From: Blastocladiella emersonii ATCC 22665 | Lineage: Eukaryota > Blastocladiomycota > Blastocladiomycetes > Blastocladiales > Blastocladiaceae | DNA length: 64,000 bases | Assembly (NCBI GenBank): GCA_025594325.1 | Contig: JANHCV010000001.1 | Span: forward strand, 2,108,001 to 2,172,000 | Direction: 5' to 3' | Shown here: piece by piece, positions 16,955 through 28,623 of the stretch | How positions within the stretch are numbered: position 1 is the first letter of the stretch | How the letters are laid out: every line of letters begins with the position of its first letter | Program-made: the position numbers and the translations under genes | Notes under the pieces: model-generated | What the model saw: only the letters and a program-made list of their open reading frames with translations | What the model was told of the DNA's origin: nothing | Database searches by the model: none

Positions 16955-18367
16955 ATGCCGTCCAACAAGCGCGGGTGCTTCAGCAAAGAGGTCCTGGTCA
17001 CGACGCTGGCGTCGGCCGAGGGCAGCGCGCCGGGCATGGACGCGGCCGGGTGCGAGGCCGTGTGCCTCAACCAGCAGAAGACGCTGGCGCCCGGGTCGAC
17101 GTCGGCCCTCTTCAACTACTTCTCGATTCGCCCGCTCGCCGGCGAGTGCAAGTGCGCCCCCGCCATGGACGCCGGCGTCAAGGAGCTGCCCGAGCTGCAG
17201 TGCACCTCGTCCTCGGGCACGGGTGTCTTCCTGTACGAGCTGCTCCAGGCGGGCTCCTCGTCCTCGTCATCGACTTCATCTGCGTCGCGGTCCGCGACCG
17301 CCACCTCGGGCCTCCCCGCCTCCGCCACCGGGAACGCCGGCCGGTCCGGGTCCACGGTCCCGAGCGGCGGCGCCTCGTCGACATCCCTGCCGTCCACTGG
17401 CGGGTCTCAGACGGCCGACTCGGCATCCTCCGCGGGCGGCACTGTCGGCGAGTCGTCGGCTGGCGCGCCCGTGGCGCTGATTGCGTCGCTCGCTGTGGCC
17501 GCGCTCGTCTTCGTCATCATGGGCACCATGTACATTCGCCAGCGCCGGCGGAACGCGCGCAGCATGGCGGCGACCGCGGCCATGTCTTCGACGTCGCCCG
17601 GTGCCGGCGGCCTCGTCGTCCCGCGCGGGTCCGTGACCAAGGGAGGCCCGCCCGGCCCACCCTCGGGCGTCCTCGCGCCGACCGCCCCGCCCGTCGCCGC
17701 GTACACGAGCGACCGCCGCCCGTCCGCCGCGCAGCCCATCATGCAGCACCAGCAGCAGACGGTCATCGTGCCGTTCGCCGCGCCCACGACCGTGACCGCG
17801 TCGGGCAAGGACCTGGCGTCGCTCCCCGTCGTCCCCGAGGCCGAGGTGCTCGCCAACGGGGTGGTCGCCGACCCGGCGCGCCAGTACCGCGTGCAGCAGG
17901 GGTACCAGCCGACGCTCGACGACGAGCTGGCGCTGGTCGTCGGCGAGCTCGTGGTCGTCCTCGAAATGTACGACGACGGGTGGTGTCTCGGCCGCGTCAC
18001 GGCCGCGCACCGCCAGGGCGCACCCGAGGGCGTGTTCCCGCACGAGGCCCTGCTGCCGTCGCTCGACGACCCCGTCGTCGCCGCCGCCGCGGTCCCGCTC
18101 GACGGACACCAGGCACGGCCCGTGCGTCTCCCGCAGGCCGCCGCACCGAGTAGCGCGAGCCCGCCGGGAGGGTACGGGCCCATGGGCGCCGCGCTGCTCC
18201 AGCAGTCCCACCAGGCGCCGCCAACATGGACCGACCCGCAGCAGCAGCAGCACGGTCTTCATCCTTCGGCCGCGGCGGCCGCGGGCGGGCCCGGGTTCGT
18301 CGCGCTGACGGGCTACCAGGAGCGCCGCAGCAGCAGACTATTCGGCAGCCTGCCGCGGACGCACTAG
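16955..18367 (+). CDS. Single-pass membrane protein with C-terminal SH3 domain
   Basis: 470 aa in one exon from ATG 16955. The N-terminal ~100 residues hold spaced cysteines (GCFS, CEAVC, CKC, LQC), suggesting a small disulfide-bonded extracellular module. A Ser/Thr-rich stalk is followed by one transmembrane helix near residues 171-194 (APVALIASLAVAALVFVIMG), a basic stop (RQRRRNARS), a Pro/Gln-rich cytosolic region and an SH3 domain near 311-368 (ALVVGELVVVLEMYDDGWCLGR...GVFPHEALLP). The ExxVxVLEMYDDGWC and VFP residues are classic SH3. The layout resembles fungal cell-surface sensor or polarity proteins (for example Fus1-like). No signal peptide is visible, so the N-terminus may be incomplete. 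Confidence 0.75.
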   Translation: MPSNKRGCFSKEVLVTTLASAEGSAPGMDAAGCEAVCLNQQKTLAPGSTSALFNYFSIRPLAGECKCAPAMDAGVKELPELQCTSSSGTGVFLYELLQAGSSSSSSTSSASRSATATSGLPASATGNAGRSGSTVPSGGASSTSLPSTGGSQTADSASSAGGTVGESSAGAPVALIASLAVAALVFVIMGTMYIRQRRRNARSMAATAAMSSTSPGAGGLVVPRGSVTKGGPPGPPSGVLAPTAPPVAAYTSDRRPSAAQPIMQHQQQTVIVPFAAPTTVTASGKDLASLPVVPEAEVLANGVVADPARQYRVQQGYQPTLDDELALVVGELVVVLEMYDDGWCLGRVTAAHRQGAPEGVFPHEALLPSLDDPVVAAAAVPLDGHQARPVRLPQAAAPSSASPPGGYGPMGAALLQQSHQAPPTWTDPQQQQHGLHPSAAAAAGGPGFVALTGYQERRSSRLFGSLPRTH

Positions 18368-18459
18368 TAGCGCGCTCGTGTAATCAACCAATCAATCGAC
18401 TTGATTTTGTTCCCTTCTCATACAATACACCACCGACCGATTCTGCTAGCCCTTGCCCA

Positions 18460-21400
18460 CTAGTACTTGGCCACAACGCGCCCGTCGCGGCCGGACCCGA
18501 CCCGCCGCCGTGACGTCCCGCGCGCCCTGCCCTCGCCCGCCTGCTGCTGCTCCGCGGCCACGGCGCCAGCACCGCCGCCCTTGCCCTCGCCGAGGTACAT
18601 GAACCCGCCCGGCCGGCGCACGCGGATGTGAAGGTCGCGCAGGACCTGGCGCCTTGTGTGCCGCCACTTGGCGCGGTCGCGCGCCTCGAGGAACCGCACC
18701 CGCAGCTTGTCGTCGTCCCACGACAGGTACCCGGACAGCGGCAGCGCGTTCTTGATGCGCGTCTGCCCGTCGAAGATGGTCATGCACGCGAGCTCGACGA
18801 GGTCGTCCTCCTGCTGCCCCGCGTCGGCTGGCGACGTGGTTCCGTACAGCGCCACCGCGTCCTTCTCGTCGGCCCACGGCGCGACGCGTGTCCGGCGACG
18901 CACCCGCATCGCGCGCGCGGCGGCGGCGGCCGCGGCGGCTGCGCCGGATGGGCCTGTGGCTGAAGGGTACTCGTCGTCGTCGTCGTCGTACAGCGTGTCG
19001 TCGTCGTCATCCTCGTCCTCGTCGTCGTCGTCCGGGAACCCGACCAGGTCCAGCGTGCTGGTGCTGTTGGCCGCCGACGAGGAGAACGAGTAGGTGCGCG
19101 ACCCGCGCGCACCAAGCCGCGTCCCGCCCGGCGTGTTCGCGGCCGCGGCGAGCAGCGCGTTGATGGCCCGCGGCGTCCGCCGGCCGCCGACTACGCGCGC
19201 TGTGATGCTCGACGGGAACTGCGGGAGGTCGCGTTTCGCGCCGCCACCGGTACTCGTCGAGGACGGTTGGGCCGCGGCCGGCGCGGGGGCAGGTGCGGAG
19301 CTGGATGAGGACGAGGAGCCGCCCATCATGATGGCCTCGAACCGCTGCCGCGCGCCGCGCGCGTCCTCGTTCTTGACGTGCGCCCACCTACACGCGAACG
19401 AGGGTCGTGAGCAACAGATCGAGCTACCGAATGCGCAGCGCGAGAACGTACTTAGAGAGGTAGTCCGACACGCCCCATCGCACGACCCACTCCTCGCCAA
19501 AGTACTCGCCGGGCCCCTTGCGCGCGACGCGCACGCGGACCGTCTTGAGCCGCGGCGGTGGCGCTGCGGGATCCCTTGGCTCCGTCGCCGGCGCGCGGTA
19601 CTCGCCGTCGGGCCCGACCTCCATGACCACGTCGCGGTAAATGTCGACGAACCCGCGCCGGATGAAGAAAAACTCACCGACCGGCTGGCCCTGCCGCAGG
19701 AGCACCTCGCTCGGCAGGCACGTGCGCCAGCGCAGGACCGACGCGATCGCCGACAGGGTCGACGACGAGCCCGAGGTCGTCGCCGTTGCCGCGGCAGCGG
19801 GTGGAGGGGCAGCGCCGCCGGCGCCGTGGACGGAGTGGTTGCTCCCGCCGCCGGGCTTGCCCGACGACGACGACGACGGGACCGCGAGCGTGTTCATGGT
19901 CGCGGCAAAGTTGGGCGTGGTGGGCGGCGCGATCGTGAGGCCAGCGAGCGCGGGGACGCGCGTGAGCAGGGCGATCTTGGCCTGGAGCTCGCGGTGGTGG
20001 ATGGCGCGCGCGATGCGGATGTAGTCGCTCTTCTCGACCGTCAGGAAGATGAGATCGTCGGGCGCCGGCTGCCTTGCCGCCGTGTCGGCGTCGTCCGACG
20101 GCACCAGCGCGCCCTCGGGCAGCACGCAGCACGTCACGGTCGCGGACCGCGGGTTGTTGTTGACCAGCGCCAGCTCGCCGAACCCCTGCCCGAAACTCAG
20201 CGTCGCCACCTTGATGCGCGCCGTCGGTACGCCGATCGGCGCCACGTTGATGTCGACGCGGCCGCGGATCACCACGTACCACCGCGTCCCTGACTCGCCC
20301 TGACGAAACACTTCTTGCCCGGGCCGGAAGTACGCCACCGTCGCCACCTTGCACAGCTGCCGGATCGTGTCGATCCCGGGGCCCGTGCGCCGACGCCGCG
20401 ACGCGCCGGCTGCCGCAGCGAGCGAGCCCGCCGACGCGATGGACGGCCGCGGCGTGCGGCCCTGCGCCGTGCCCCCGCCGCCCGTATCCGCCGCCGCGCC
20501 GTCAGCCCCCGGCGCGTGCAGCTGGACCCCGCTCGACCGCCGCCCCGCGACCTGCTGCTGCTGCTGCTGCTGGCGCTCGTACCGGTTGCGGCCCGTCGAC
20601 ACACGACTGTTGGACGCGGTGGGGGTCCCCGGCCCGATCCCGAGCCCGCCGTTGACGTTGTTCCGCGGATCGTGCTGCGCGAACGGCGCGAACCCGGCCA
20701 TGTTGCGCACCGCCTCGCACAGGACCTCGATATCCTCGGGCGTGCGCTCGATCGGGTGCTTCTGCAGGACCTGCATCGCGGGCCGCGCGATCGTCGCGCC
20801 CCACAGCGCCGCGGCCGCCGCGTCGTACGCGTCTTCGGCGGCGAGGCGGTCGGCGCCCGAGATCGAGATCTTCTTGGATAGCGCGGATTGTAGCGGTTTC
20901 GTGCCGCTGGCGCCGCCGGGGCCGGTCGGGTTGGACGCGGTCGCGGACGACGGGCCCGTCGAGGTGCCGCTGAGCGTGCCGCGGCGCACCATGCTCGCGC
21001 GGCGCGACAGGGCGGGAGACGGGAGCGTGAGCGACGCGCGAGGTCCGTCGACGGGTTTGGTCGGGGTTGTCGTAGGAGCAGCGGCGGGCTTGGCGGGCGA
21101 GGCAGCGGGAGCGACGACGGCGGGGCCGATCACGACGCTGTTGCGGCGCGCTGGCTGCTGCTGTTGGACTGCTGCGGGCGCCGGTGGTACGACCGTCGCG
21201 CGTCCGTTGGCCGTGGTCGCGCCGTCAGCGCCCGCAATCTTGGGCAGCGTCGTCGACGCCGGTTCCGTAGCCGTCGTGGCAAACGAGACCGCGCCGCCGC
21301 CACCCGTCGCGCCCACCACCGCCGCCACGGCCGCCGCCGCGGCGGTATTCGACGGTGCGCCGCCCGTGCTGCGAAACTGGTGCAGGATGCGCTTCGTGAT

Positions 21401-22402
21401 CTCGATATCCTGGGCCTTGACCTCCTCGATATACTTGGACACGTTCGCGAGCACCGTGCCTGCGCGCCATCGGTGCGCGCGGCGCCGCGGCAGCCCGTTG
21501 GCGTCGTACCCGGCGTCGCTGTCGTCGTCGCTCCCGTCCTCGTCCTCGGACTCGCTCGCCGACCCGCCGCGGCGGCGCGGGCTGTGCGTGCGGTGCCGCT
21601 GGCGCCGGGTTGGCGACTTGCCGCCGCCGCGGCCGCGGGGCTCGGCGTCCGGTACGACGCCGCTCGTACGCTGCTGCAGCGCAATGGACGCGCGAATCTG
21701 CGCGGCGGTCGCGGCGTACCGCGCGATGGTGCGGATGGTCCCCTTGGAGTCCATGACGGAGATGGTGGTTTCGTCGACGACGGCCGACTTGCCCGCGTTG
21801 GCGGCCGGGACACTGGCGCGGCGCGCGCGGCCCGACCCCGAGTCGGGGATGAGCGACCCGGCGCCCGGTTTGCCGTGGTAGACGCACGCCTCGACGGCCT
21901 GCATGAACTTGGCGTGGGCCTGGTCGGCGGTCCACACGGGCGCGTCGGCGGCGACGATCGGGAGCGCGACGTTGGACCCGTGGCGGTCGTTGAGCGAGAC
22001 GTGTGAGTTGCGGCGCAGCAGGTCGGCCGCGGGCACGGCGCCGGCCAGCGGCGCGGTCAGGTTGAGCGAGCTCCCACCACCGCCGCCGCCGCCGTGTTGG
22101 TGCGACTGCAGCTGCTGCTCCTGCATCGAGTTGGTCAGGGCGAGGAACCGCGTCGTCAGGTGCATGAGCCGCTCGACGTTGACCTGGGTGTCGGACTCGG
22201 CCGCCGCGCGCTGCGCCTCCTCGAGCCGCGCCTTGAGCTGCGCGCGGAGCTGCCGCGCGCTGTGCGTCTCGGCGCGCGACTGCGACCGCTCGCGGCGGCG
22301 CGGGCGGCCTCGTTCTCGCTCGGTGATGGTCTCGGCGTCCCAGTCTTCATCGCGGGCGGCCGTCGTGTAGCCTGCATCGGCGAGGGCCGGTAGCGGCGTC
22401 AT
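18460..22402 (-). CDS. Large protein with two cyclic-nucleotide-binding domains
   Basis: Exons 22402-19452 and 19387-18460 (64-nt intron GTACGT...TAG), 1292 aa. The N-terminus has a basic coiled-coil segment (ARQLRAQLKARLEEAQRA), then a long low-complexity region. The first cNMP domain (about 680-800) has a near-canonical phosphate-binding cassette, FGELALVNNNPRSATV, with the Glu and Arg that contact cyclic nucleotide. The second (about 875-985) has GQPVGEFFFIRRGFVDIY but a degenerate cassette (YFGEEWVVRWGV), so it may not bind ligand. The C-terminal ~300 residues are acidic and Ser-rich with a conserved-looking end (DKLRVRFLEARDRAKWRHTR). No kinase, GEF or channel domain is attached. It is neither a standard PKA regulatory subunit (no N-terminal dimerisation/inhibitor site seen) nor a channel. 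Confidence 0.8.
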
Positions 22403-22612
22403 GGTGCATGGATCCCGGTGCGATCAGGGTGCATGGTTGGAGGATCGAAGTGCGCTGCATCAAGTCAAGAATGTGTATTCATTGCGAGAGCGGAGACACG
22501 GGGGAGACGGGAGCGAAGGTGGGGGAGACAGCGCTGCGAGACATGATCGGCGTGGGTCTTCGCCAGCAACGCCCCCTCTCTCGCTCTCGAACCCCATGAA
22601 GCTGATGAAAGA

Positions 22613-24138
22613 ATGACAAACCAAGCCGGGCTTCCCCTCTTTGTCCTCCGCGGGCACGAAGCCGCCGTCGCGTGGTCCAGCTTCTCGCCGAGCGGCAACC
22701 TGCTCGTGTCGTGGTGAGTACGTCGCTCGGGACGGCCACCACAAGCGTAGAGACTGACGCTGTGTCCCGAGGTAGTGACATGAAGGGCGCCGCGATCCTC
22801 TGGAACATGCACACGTTCCTCGCCGTGGCCAAGTGGCAGGCGCACGACGGCCAGGCGCTGTGCTGTCCGTTCCTCACCGACTCGGTGTTCCTGACGTACG
22901 ACCACGCGTCTTCCGTCGCCGATCCGCGCCATCTAACGGTAATTGCTTGACAGAATGGGGCGGAGCGAGTCGATCGTCGTGTGGAACGCAAACCGCGCCG
23001 CCGAGGCAGCAGCATCGCCTCCCGCGGCGCCCGACCCGACCATGGACCCGGCGCTCGCGCCGAAGCAGATTGCGCGCATGGAGGTGCTGAGCATCTCGTT
23101 CTGCCCATGCGAGGTCCTGCAGGGTACGCCCGTCCAAACCGAATGCGAGCCTCAGGCCCTCACGCAAGGACCATGACCGCGTAGTCGAAGACGTCGCAGA
23201 CCAGCTGCAGTTCCTCGTATCGTGTCCGAGCGGCGAGAACCACCACGAGGTACGTCTGTCCGATCTCCGCTTGTCCTCGCACGACGCGCTGACCAAACCC
23301 TCCCAGTTCGACGTGTACCTCCTCACGCTCAACCAAACGGGACCCACAACCGCGTCGTTCGCAACACACTCGCGCCAACTCGGTGCCCAGCGCGACACTC
23401 CCGCGGCCGTGGGTCCGCTCGGTCTGATGCTCCGGCATGCGTGGGTTGTCCAGCCCGGATCCGCGACGCCATACATCATGGCCGGGTACGAGTCGGGCCA
23501 GGTCGTGCAGTGGGGCTGGACTGACGCCGAAGAGGACGGATCCGGGGTCCGTGTCCCGCCGCGGCGGAAACCAACCGTGGTCACGAACGTCAAGCTGCCG
23601 GGCAACCCCGCCGTGACGTGCCTCGTGCCCGACGTCAAAGCCAAGGTCGGTGTCGCGGGGACCGCCGCCCACGGGACGTTTGTGTTCGAGCTGTGGCCCA
23701 GCGTACGTCATTGACGCGTGAGACTCGGACGATGCGCGGGGTACTGACACCCGCGGCGGTGTAGGATCCGGATGCGCCCGTCATCCACCCGCTGGACCTC
23801 GGCGTCGACTTTGCGAGCCTGTCCGAGACCGAGGCGGCCGCGCACAGCGTGCACGCGGTCGCGTTCCGCGGCGATAACAAGCGGATCGCGTGCGGCATGC
23901 GCGACGGGAGGTGCGCGCTCACTAACCTGTCCAGCGCGAGTCCGACAAACTCACCTGAAAGCTGTGTAGCACGCACGTCTTTGCGCGGAGCGGGAAACCG
24001 CTCGCCCGGCTCGCGGGCCACTCGAGCGGGGCCGCGGAACACGTCGTGTTCGGGCCCGGTCCCAGCGGCAGCGGTGACAACTGGCGCGTGGCCGTGTCGG
24101 GACAGGACTCGAAGATCTCGGTGTGGGCGTGTCCGTAA
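22613..24138 (+). CDS. WD40 protein, ASA1 / GNB1L-like
   Basis: Seven exons: 22613-22713, 22776-22895, 22954-23123, 23200-23249, 23307-23702, 23765-23910, 23970-24138; 383 aa. All introns are 57-76 nt. Starts LFVLRGHEAAVAWSSFSPSG, continues DMKGAAILWN, RSESIVVWN and SGENHHEFDVYLLTLN, and ends VAVSGQDSKISVWACP: a seven-bladed propeller with the start and end signature of the ASTRA-associated protein 1 / GNB1L family. ASA1 works with the TEL2-TTI complex and PIKK chaperoning in the ASTRA complex. The propeller is certain; the family name is likely rather than certain. Confidence 0.75.
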
Positions 24139-24194
24139 AAGACCTGGTGGTGGTATATTTTTGATACTGTACACTCGAGCGCAACAACGACACG

Positions 24195-25388
24195 TCAGTC
24201 CGCGGCCAGCGCGGTCCCCGTCATCACCGCCGGCGGCTCCTCCTGGTCGCCGACCCGCGCGTGCGCCTTGGCCATCTCGGCGTCCGTGTCCGTAACGACA
24301 ATGGTCGCAGGCGAGTGCACCGGCGCGACTCCGCGGCGCGGCGTGTCGCCCGACTCGTGCTCGTCGTCAGCATCATGATGGTGGTGGTGGTGGTGCGCGA
24401 CGGGCGGCTCGGTCCACTGCGCGGCGGGCTCGAAGCGGGCCATGAGTGAGAGCGGCTCACTGGTGGCGCCGCCGCGGCTTGGCGAGGACGACATTGCCGA
24501 GACCGTGTGCCGGCGGTGGCGGGGCACGCGCTGGCGCGGGTGCGGGTACGTCTCGTCGGCGTTGGCGGCGGTGGTAGCGAGCGCGGCAGCGAGCTCCTTG
24601 CCGCGGCCGCGGCCAATGACACGCGCGCGTTCGGCGCGGCGGCGCGACGCCTCGGCCTCGGTCAGCGGCGACCCGTACCCGCTGTACAGGCGGCGCTGCT
24701 CGGCGTCGGTCAGGTCGTGCACGCTCGTCGCGGTGATCTTGCTCGGCAGCGTGCTCGCGCGCGACCGGCGCGCGTCCGCGATGGCGGTGGTGGCGGGATC
24801 ACGCGCGGTATCAGCGTCTGCGGCGGCATCCGTGTCGCGCGGCGGCGTCGCGAGCGGGGTCACGACGGCGGGCCGCGGGGCGACGAGCACGGAGGTGTGG
24901 TGGCCCTTGGCCCACGACGCGTTCTGAAGCAGCGGCTCGGGCTCGGCGGCGCGTGCAGCCGCGTCCTGCGCGTCGCCCGCGAACGGTGGTGGCGGCGGCT
25001 GCGGCGGTCCGTTCGCGGCGTCGCGGAACCAGCGGAGGACCGGTTCAGCGACGGCCATGATCGGTGCGCGCACGATAGGCCACATGGGGGCGACGAGCCA
25101 GCGCAGCGGCCACGGGACGAGCCGTCGGAGCAGCCAGTCAGCGATCACGGGCGCCATCACGGCGCGCGCGCGGTCGAGGGCGCCGTGGACGCCGTGCGTG
25201 ACGAGGTCGTGCGCGAGGGCGAGCCCCGTCGACAGGTACACGGGCCCGACGGCGAAGACGAGGCCGAGGACGGCGAGCGGGGTCGCTATCAGCGCGCCCG
25301 TCCCGATGGCGAGCACGGCGGCGGTGCCCCAGATGGGCGCCGTGGCGGCGACGATGGCGAGCGTGCGCCAGCTTGCGAGGGCGGGCAT
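24195..25388 (-). CDS. Membrane-anchored protein of unknown function
   Basis: 397 aa, single exon from ATG 25388. Residues 1-65 contain two hydrophobic helices (TLAIVAATAPIWGTAAVLAI and ATPLAVLGLVFAVGPVYLS). An amphipathic Trp/Pro-rich stretch (WLLRRLVPWPLRWLVAPMWP) follows at about 88-110. The remainder is polar and disordered, with a conserved-looking LTDAEQRRLYSGYGSPLTEAEASRRR segment split by low complexity, a run of seven His and an acidic tail. I do not recognise the family. It could be an organelle or ER membrane protein. It is convergent with the WD gene at a distance of 56 bp. Confidence 0.65.
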   Translation of the reverse strand: MPALASWRTLAIVAATAPIWGTAAVLAIGTGALIATPLAVLGLVFAVGPVYLSTGLALAHDLVTHGVHGALDRARAVMAPVIADWLLRRLVPWPLRWLVAPMWPIVRAPIMAVAEPVLRWFRDAANGPPQPPPPPFAGDAQDAAARAAEPEPLLQNASWAKGHHTSVLVAPRPAVVTPLATPPRDTDAAADADTARDPATTAIADARRSRASTLPSKITATSVHDLTDAEQRRLYSGYGSPLTEAEASRRRAERARVIGRGRGKELAAALATTAANADETYPHPRQRVPRHRRHTVSAMSSSPSRGGATSEPLSLMARFEPAAQWTEPPVAHHHHHHHDADDEHESGDTPRRGVAPVHSPATIVVTDTDAEMAKAHARVGDQEEPPAVMTGTALAAD

Positions 25389-26050
25389 GGTGAGTGTTGT
25401 GGGGATGGCGGTGGTTTACGTTGATTGCGTGTGATGCATGGGGCTGAGGGGGAGGGGGAGAGAGCGCGGATTCGACACGGCCGGCCGCTTGGCTGGCCAG
25501 GGAAGGGAACCCGCCCGCGTTGCTCACCCCCCACCTCGAACGCGCACGAACCGGGTGGTCCGCGTGGCCAGTCGTTCGCCCGCATAAATTATCGCCGTTG
25601 CGGATTCCCACGTTTCCGCAAAGCGACCGACGCGGAGCAAAAACGTTCGCCCGCGAGCACGAGGACGACCGTGAAGCGAAAAGAGGGACCGCGAGACGCG
25701 GTCATGTGAGCGACGGGCCGCCGTGTCAGGAGGGCTGCGAGACGCGTTGCGCCACGCGCCGCCGCGCAGCCGAGCCGAGCCGACCGCCCCGCGCCGTGCC
25801 GCTGGTCCACCGCTGCAGCCAAGGTTTCCGGGAAGGGTGAGACGTGCGATGCCTCTCGCAAGGGGTCTCTCCCTTTATCTACGCTACAACTCATGTATTT
25901 CGGCCGTGTGCGCCGGCTGTGAGCCCCATCCGAGTCGGCCGCCTCCCCTTCGAGACGACGCGTCACACACGCACGGGATTGCCGGGCTCGGCCTCATCTC
26001 CACCCGCCGCCGCTCCTCCACTCTCCCGAACATCCATCACATCCGACACC
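25389..26050. promoter_or_regulatory. Divergent promoter region
   Basis: About 660 bp between the membrane-protein gene and the kinase gene. ACGCGT occurs at 25742-25747 and 25958-25963. No gene is supported. Confidence 0.5.
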
Positions 26051-28415
26051 ATGCAACGATACAAGCTGCTCCATGAAATCGGCGACGGCGGCTTCGGCAC
26101 CGTGTCGCTCGCCATCCACACGCCGTCCGGCGACCGCGTCGCCATCAAGCGCATGAAGAAGAAGTTTGTCTCGTGGGAGGAGTGCGTCAACCTGCGCGAG
26201 GTCAAGGTCCGTTGTCGCCTCGTGCGCACACACCGACGAGTGGGGTGCTGAACCTGCGCGCGCGCGCTCGCTCCGTAGTCGCTCAAAAAGCTCGTGCACC
26301 CGAACATTGTCCGGCTGCGCGAGGTCATCCGCGAGGGCGACCGCCTGTTCTTCGTGTTCGAGTACCTCGAGGAGAACCTGTTCCAGGTCATGCGCAACCG
26401 CAAGGCCGCCGGCGGCCAGTTCTCTGAAACTGAGATACGATGGATCATGTACGTTCGCTCCCTACGCACTCTCGCTCCCGTTCCTCCGCTGACCACATGC
26501 AGCGGGCCCCGCGGCAAAGGTACCAGCTGCTGCTCGGCCTCGCCTACATGCACAAGCACGGCTACTTTCACCGCGACCTCAAGCCCGAGAACCTGCTCCT
26601 CACCGGCCCCTCGAGCCTCTCGCCCGACGCTGCGTCTCCAACATCGTCAACGGCGAGCCCGAGCGGCACGCTCGCAACACCCGCGCCATCGCCCGCGCCG
26701 GGCATGCCCGCGGCCCCGCTCACGACCAAGATCGCCGATTTCGGTCTCGCGCGCGAGCTGCGGTCGCGGCCGCCATACACCGAGTACATCAGCACGCGGT
26801 GGTACCGCGCGCCCGAGATTGTCCTGCGCAGCACCACGTACTCGTCGCCCATCGACATGTGGGCCGTCGGGTGCATGATGGCCGAGCTGTACAACCTCGC
26901 CCCGCTGTTCCCGGGCTCGAGCGAGATTGACCAGCTGTTCCGCATCGCCGGCGTTTGCGGCACACCGACACCCGAACGGTGGCGCGAGGGCGCCCGCCTC
27001 ATCGCCGCCATGAACGTGCGGCTGCCGGCACTGAGCCCCGTCTCGCTCGCGTCGCTCATCCCGCGCGCGTCGCCCGACGCGATCGGCCTCATCTCGGCGT
27101 GCCTCCAGTACGACCCCATCAAGCGGCCGACTGCCGCGTCCGCGCTCAACCACCCGTTCTTTGCCGCGTCGCCCGACTTTAAGGCGTTCCGCGTCGACCC
27201 CGACTATAACATCACGTTCGGCCAGCTGTCTGCGAGCGGGACCTGTACGTCGCGCTCTCACTCGCTGCTGACCATGACCGTGAAGCTGACCCGGTGAGCG
27301 GTGTAGGGATCAACGTCGCGCACACGGCCAGCGACACGGCGGGCGCCACGAGCATCCACAGTCTCGGCTCCAAGACGAGCCTGATCGCGCACTCGGGCGG
27401 CGCCGGTGGCATCGTGCAGGCGCCTCCACAACCGCAGCAGCAGCAGCAGCAGTCGCCAGCGCAAGGGCACCCGCCACGACCGACGGTCCCGCTGCCCGCG
27501 CTGCAGGGCATCTCGGCCCCGTTGCACGACCGCTCGTCTGTGCCGGCCCTCGCACCCTCTCCCGCCGCGGCAGGGTCGGGTACCTCATCGACCACGACGG
27601 GCCTCACCACCTCGCTGAGCCACAGCAACCTCGACGAGCTGCTCGCCGACCTCGACGGTCTGACGCGCGTCGTGCCGCAGTACCTGCCCGCTCTCCCGCC
27701 ACCCGCGCCCATGCGCGGCACCGGCGGCGCGGGCGGCGGCGCGCTGTCGCCGCGCAAGTCGCCGCTCCCTGTGGTCCTCGAGTCGTCGGCGCTCGGATAC
27801 GCGTCGTCGATGCGCCGACCAGGTCCGGATGCCCCGTCGCCGTCCGCCAACTCGGCGTCGATGCCCGGATTCACCTCCACGTCAGCTGCAGCGGCGGCCG
27901 CGGCCGGGATGCGCCGCACGTCCATGTCCACGACGACGCTGCCCGGCCCGCAGCCGCCACCACTCCCTGCCGCCGCGAGCAGCGGGCCCGTGCACAATGC
28001 CGAGTTCTGGCGCGCGTCGAACGCGGCGGCCGCGGCGGTCGCTCCGCCCGCGCACCACCACCACACGCACCTCCCGCCGCTGCATATCCCGCCGCCTTCG
28101 TACCTCGGCGGCGGGGCGGGCGGCGCCGCGGGACCGGCCGCGGGGCTCAGTCTCTCGGCACCCGCGGCGTCGACGGGGCAGAAGTACGGGCTGTGGGGGA
28201 AGCCCGCGGGGCCAGGGCCTGGATCCGCGTCGGTCGCGGGGATGGGACAGCAAACGCAGCACCAGCAACAGCAGCAAGCATTTCAGCAGTCGAGCGGACA
28301 GCAGGCGGTGAGCGGAGGTGGTGGCCACGGCCATGGCCATGGAGTGGGCGCGGTGGCCGCGGCCGTGTCAGGGATCCGGAGGTTCTGGAGCAGGACAACG
28401 CCCGTGAATCCATGA
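26051..28415 (+). CDS. RCK-family (MAK/ICK/IME2-type) protein kinase
   Basis: Exons 26051-26206, 26279-26448, 26520-27244, 27307-28415; 719 aa. Kinase domain from residue 4: glycine loop [12 protein letters not shown] lysine, [11 protein letters not shown] (catalytic Asp128), DFG at 182-184, activation loop T196-E-Y198 followed by [10 protein letters not shown], and [19 protein letters not shown]-type loop with STRWYRAPE defines the RCK kinases (mammalian MAK/ICK/MOK, yeast IME2, fission yeast Pit1), linked to cilium length control and meiosis. An extra ~35-residue Ser/Pro/Ala insert lies between HRD and DFG, where kinases normally have about 10 residues. The C-terminal half is low complexity (Pro, Gln, Gly). 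The acceptor of intron 2 reads AAAG, which is unusual but the only choice that keeps frame. Confidence 0.9.
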
Positions 28416-28623
28416 TACAATCGCATTACATACCGAACATGTCGATGAGAGGGGAGCGTGATGAGGTGCGCGCAAGGATAGATGGCCATCGCTCGCGCTC
28501 GCTCAAGGTCCCTGTCGCGCGCATCGATGCGATGTTCAACATTCGTGTATTCTCTTCCCGGTGCAAGCGTGGGACTCGGAGGGTGGGTGGGAGGGAGGGA
28601 GGGAGCGGCGGAAACACGCCGGC

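Noticed and set aside
16627-18153. 508-aa alternative frame over the SH3 gene
   Set aside because: Arg-rich without motifs; the overlapping frame encodes a clear TM plus SH3 protein.
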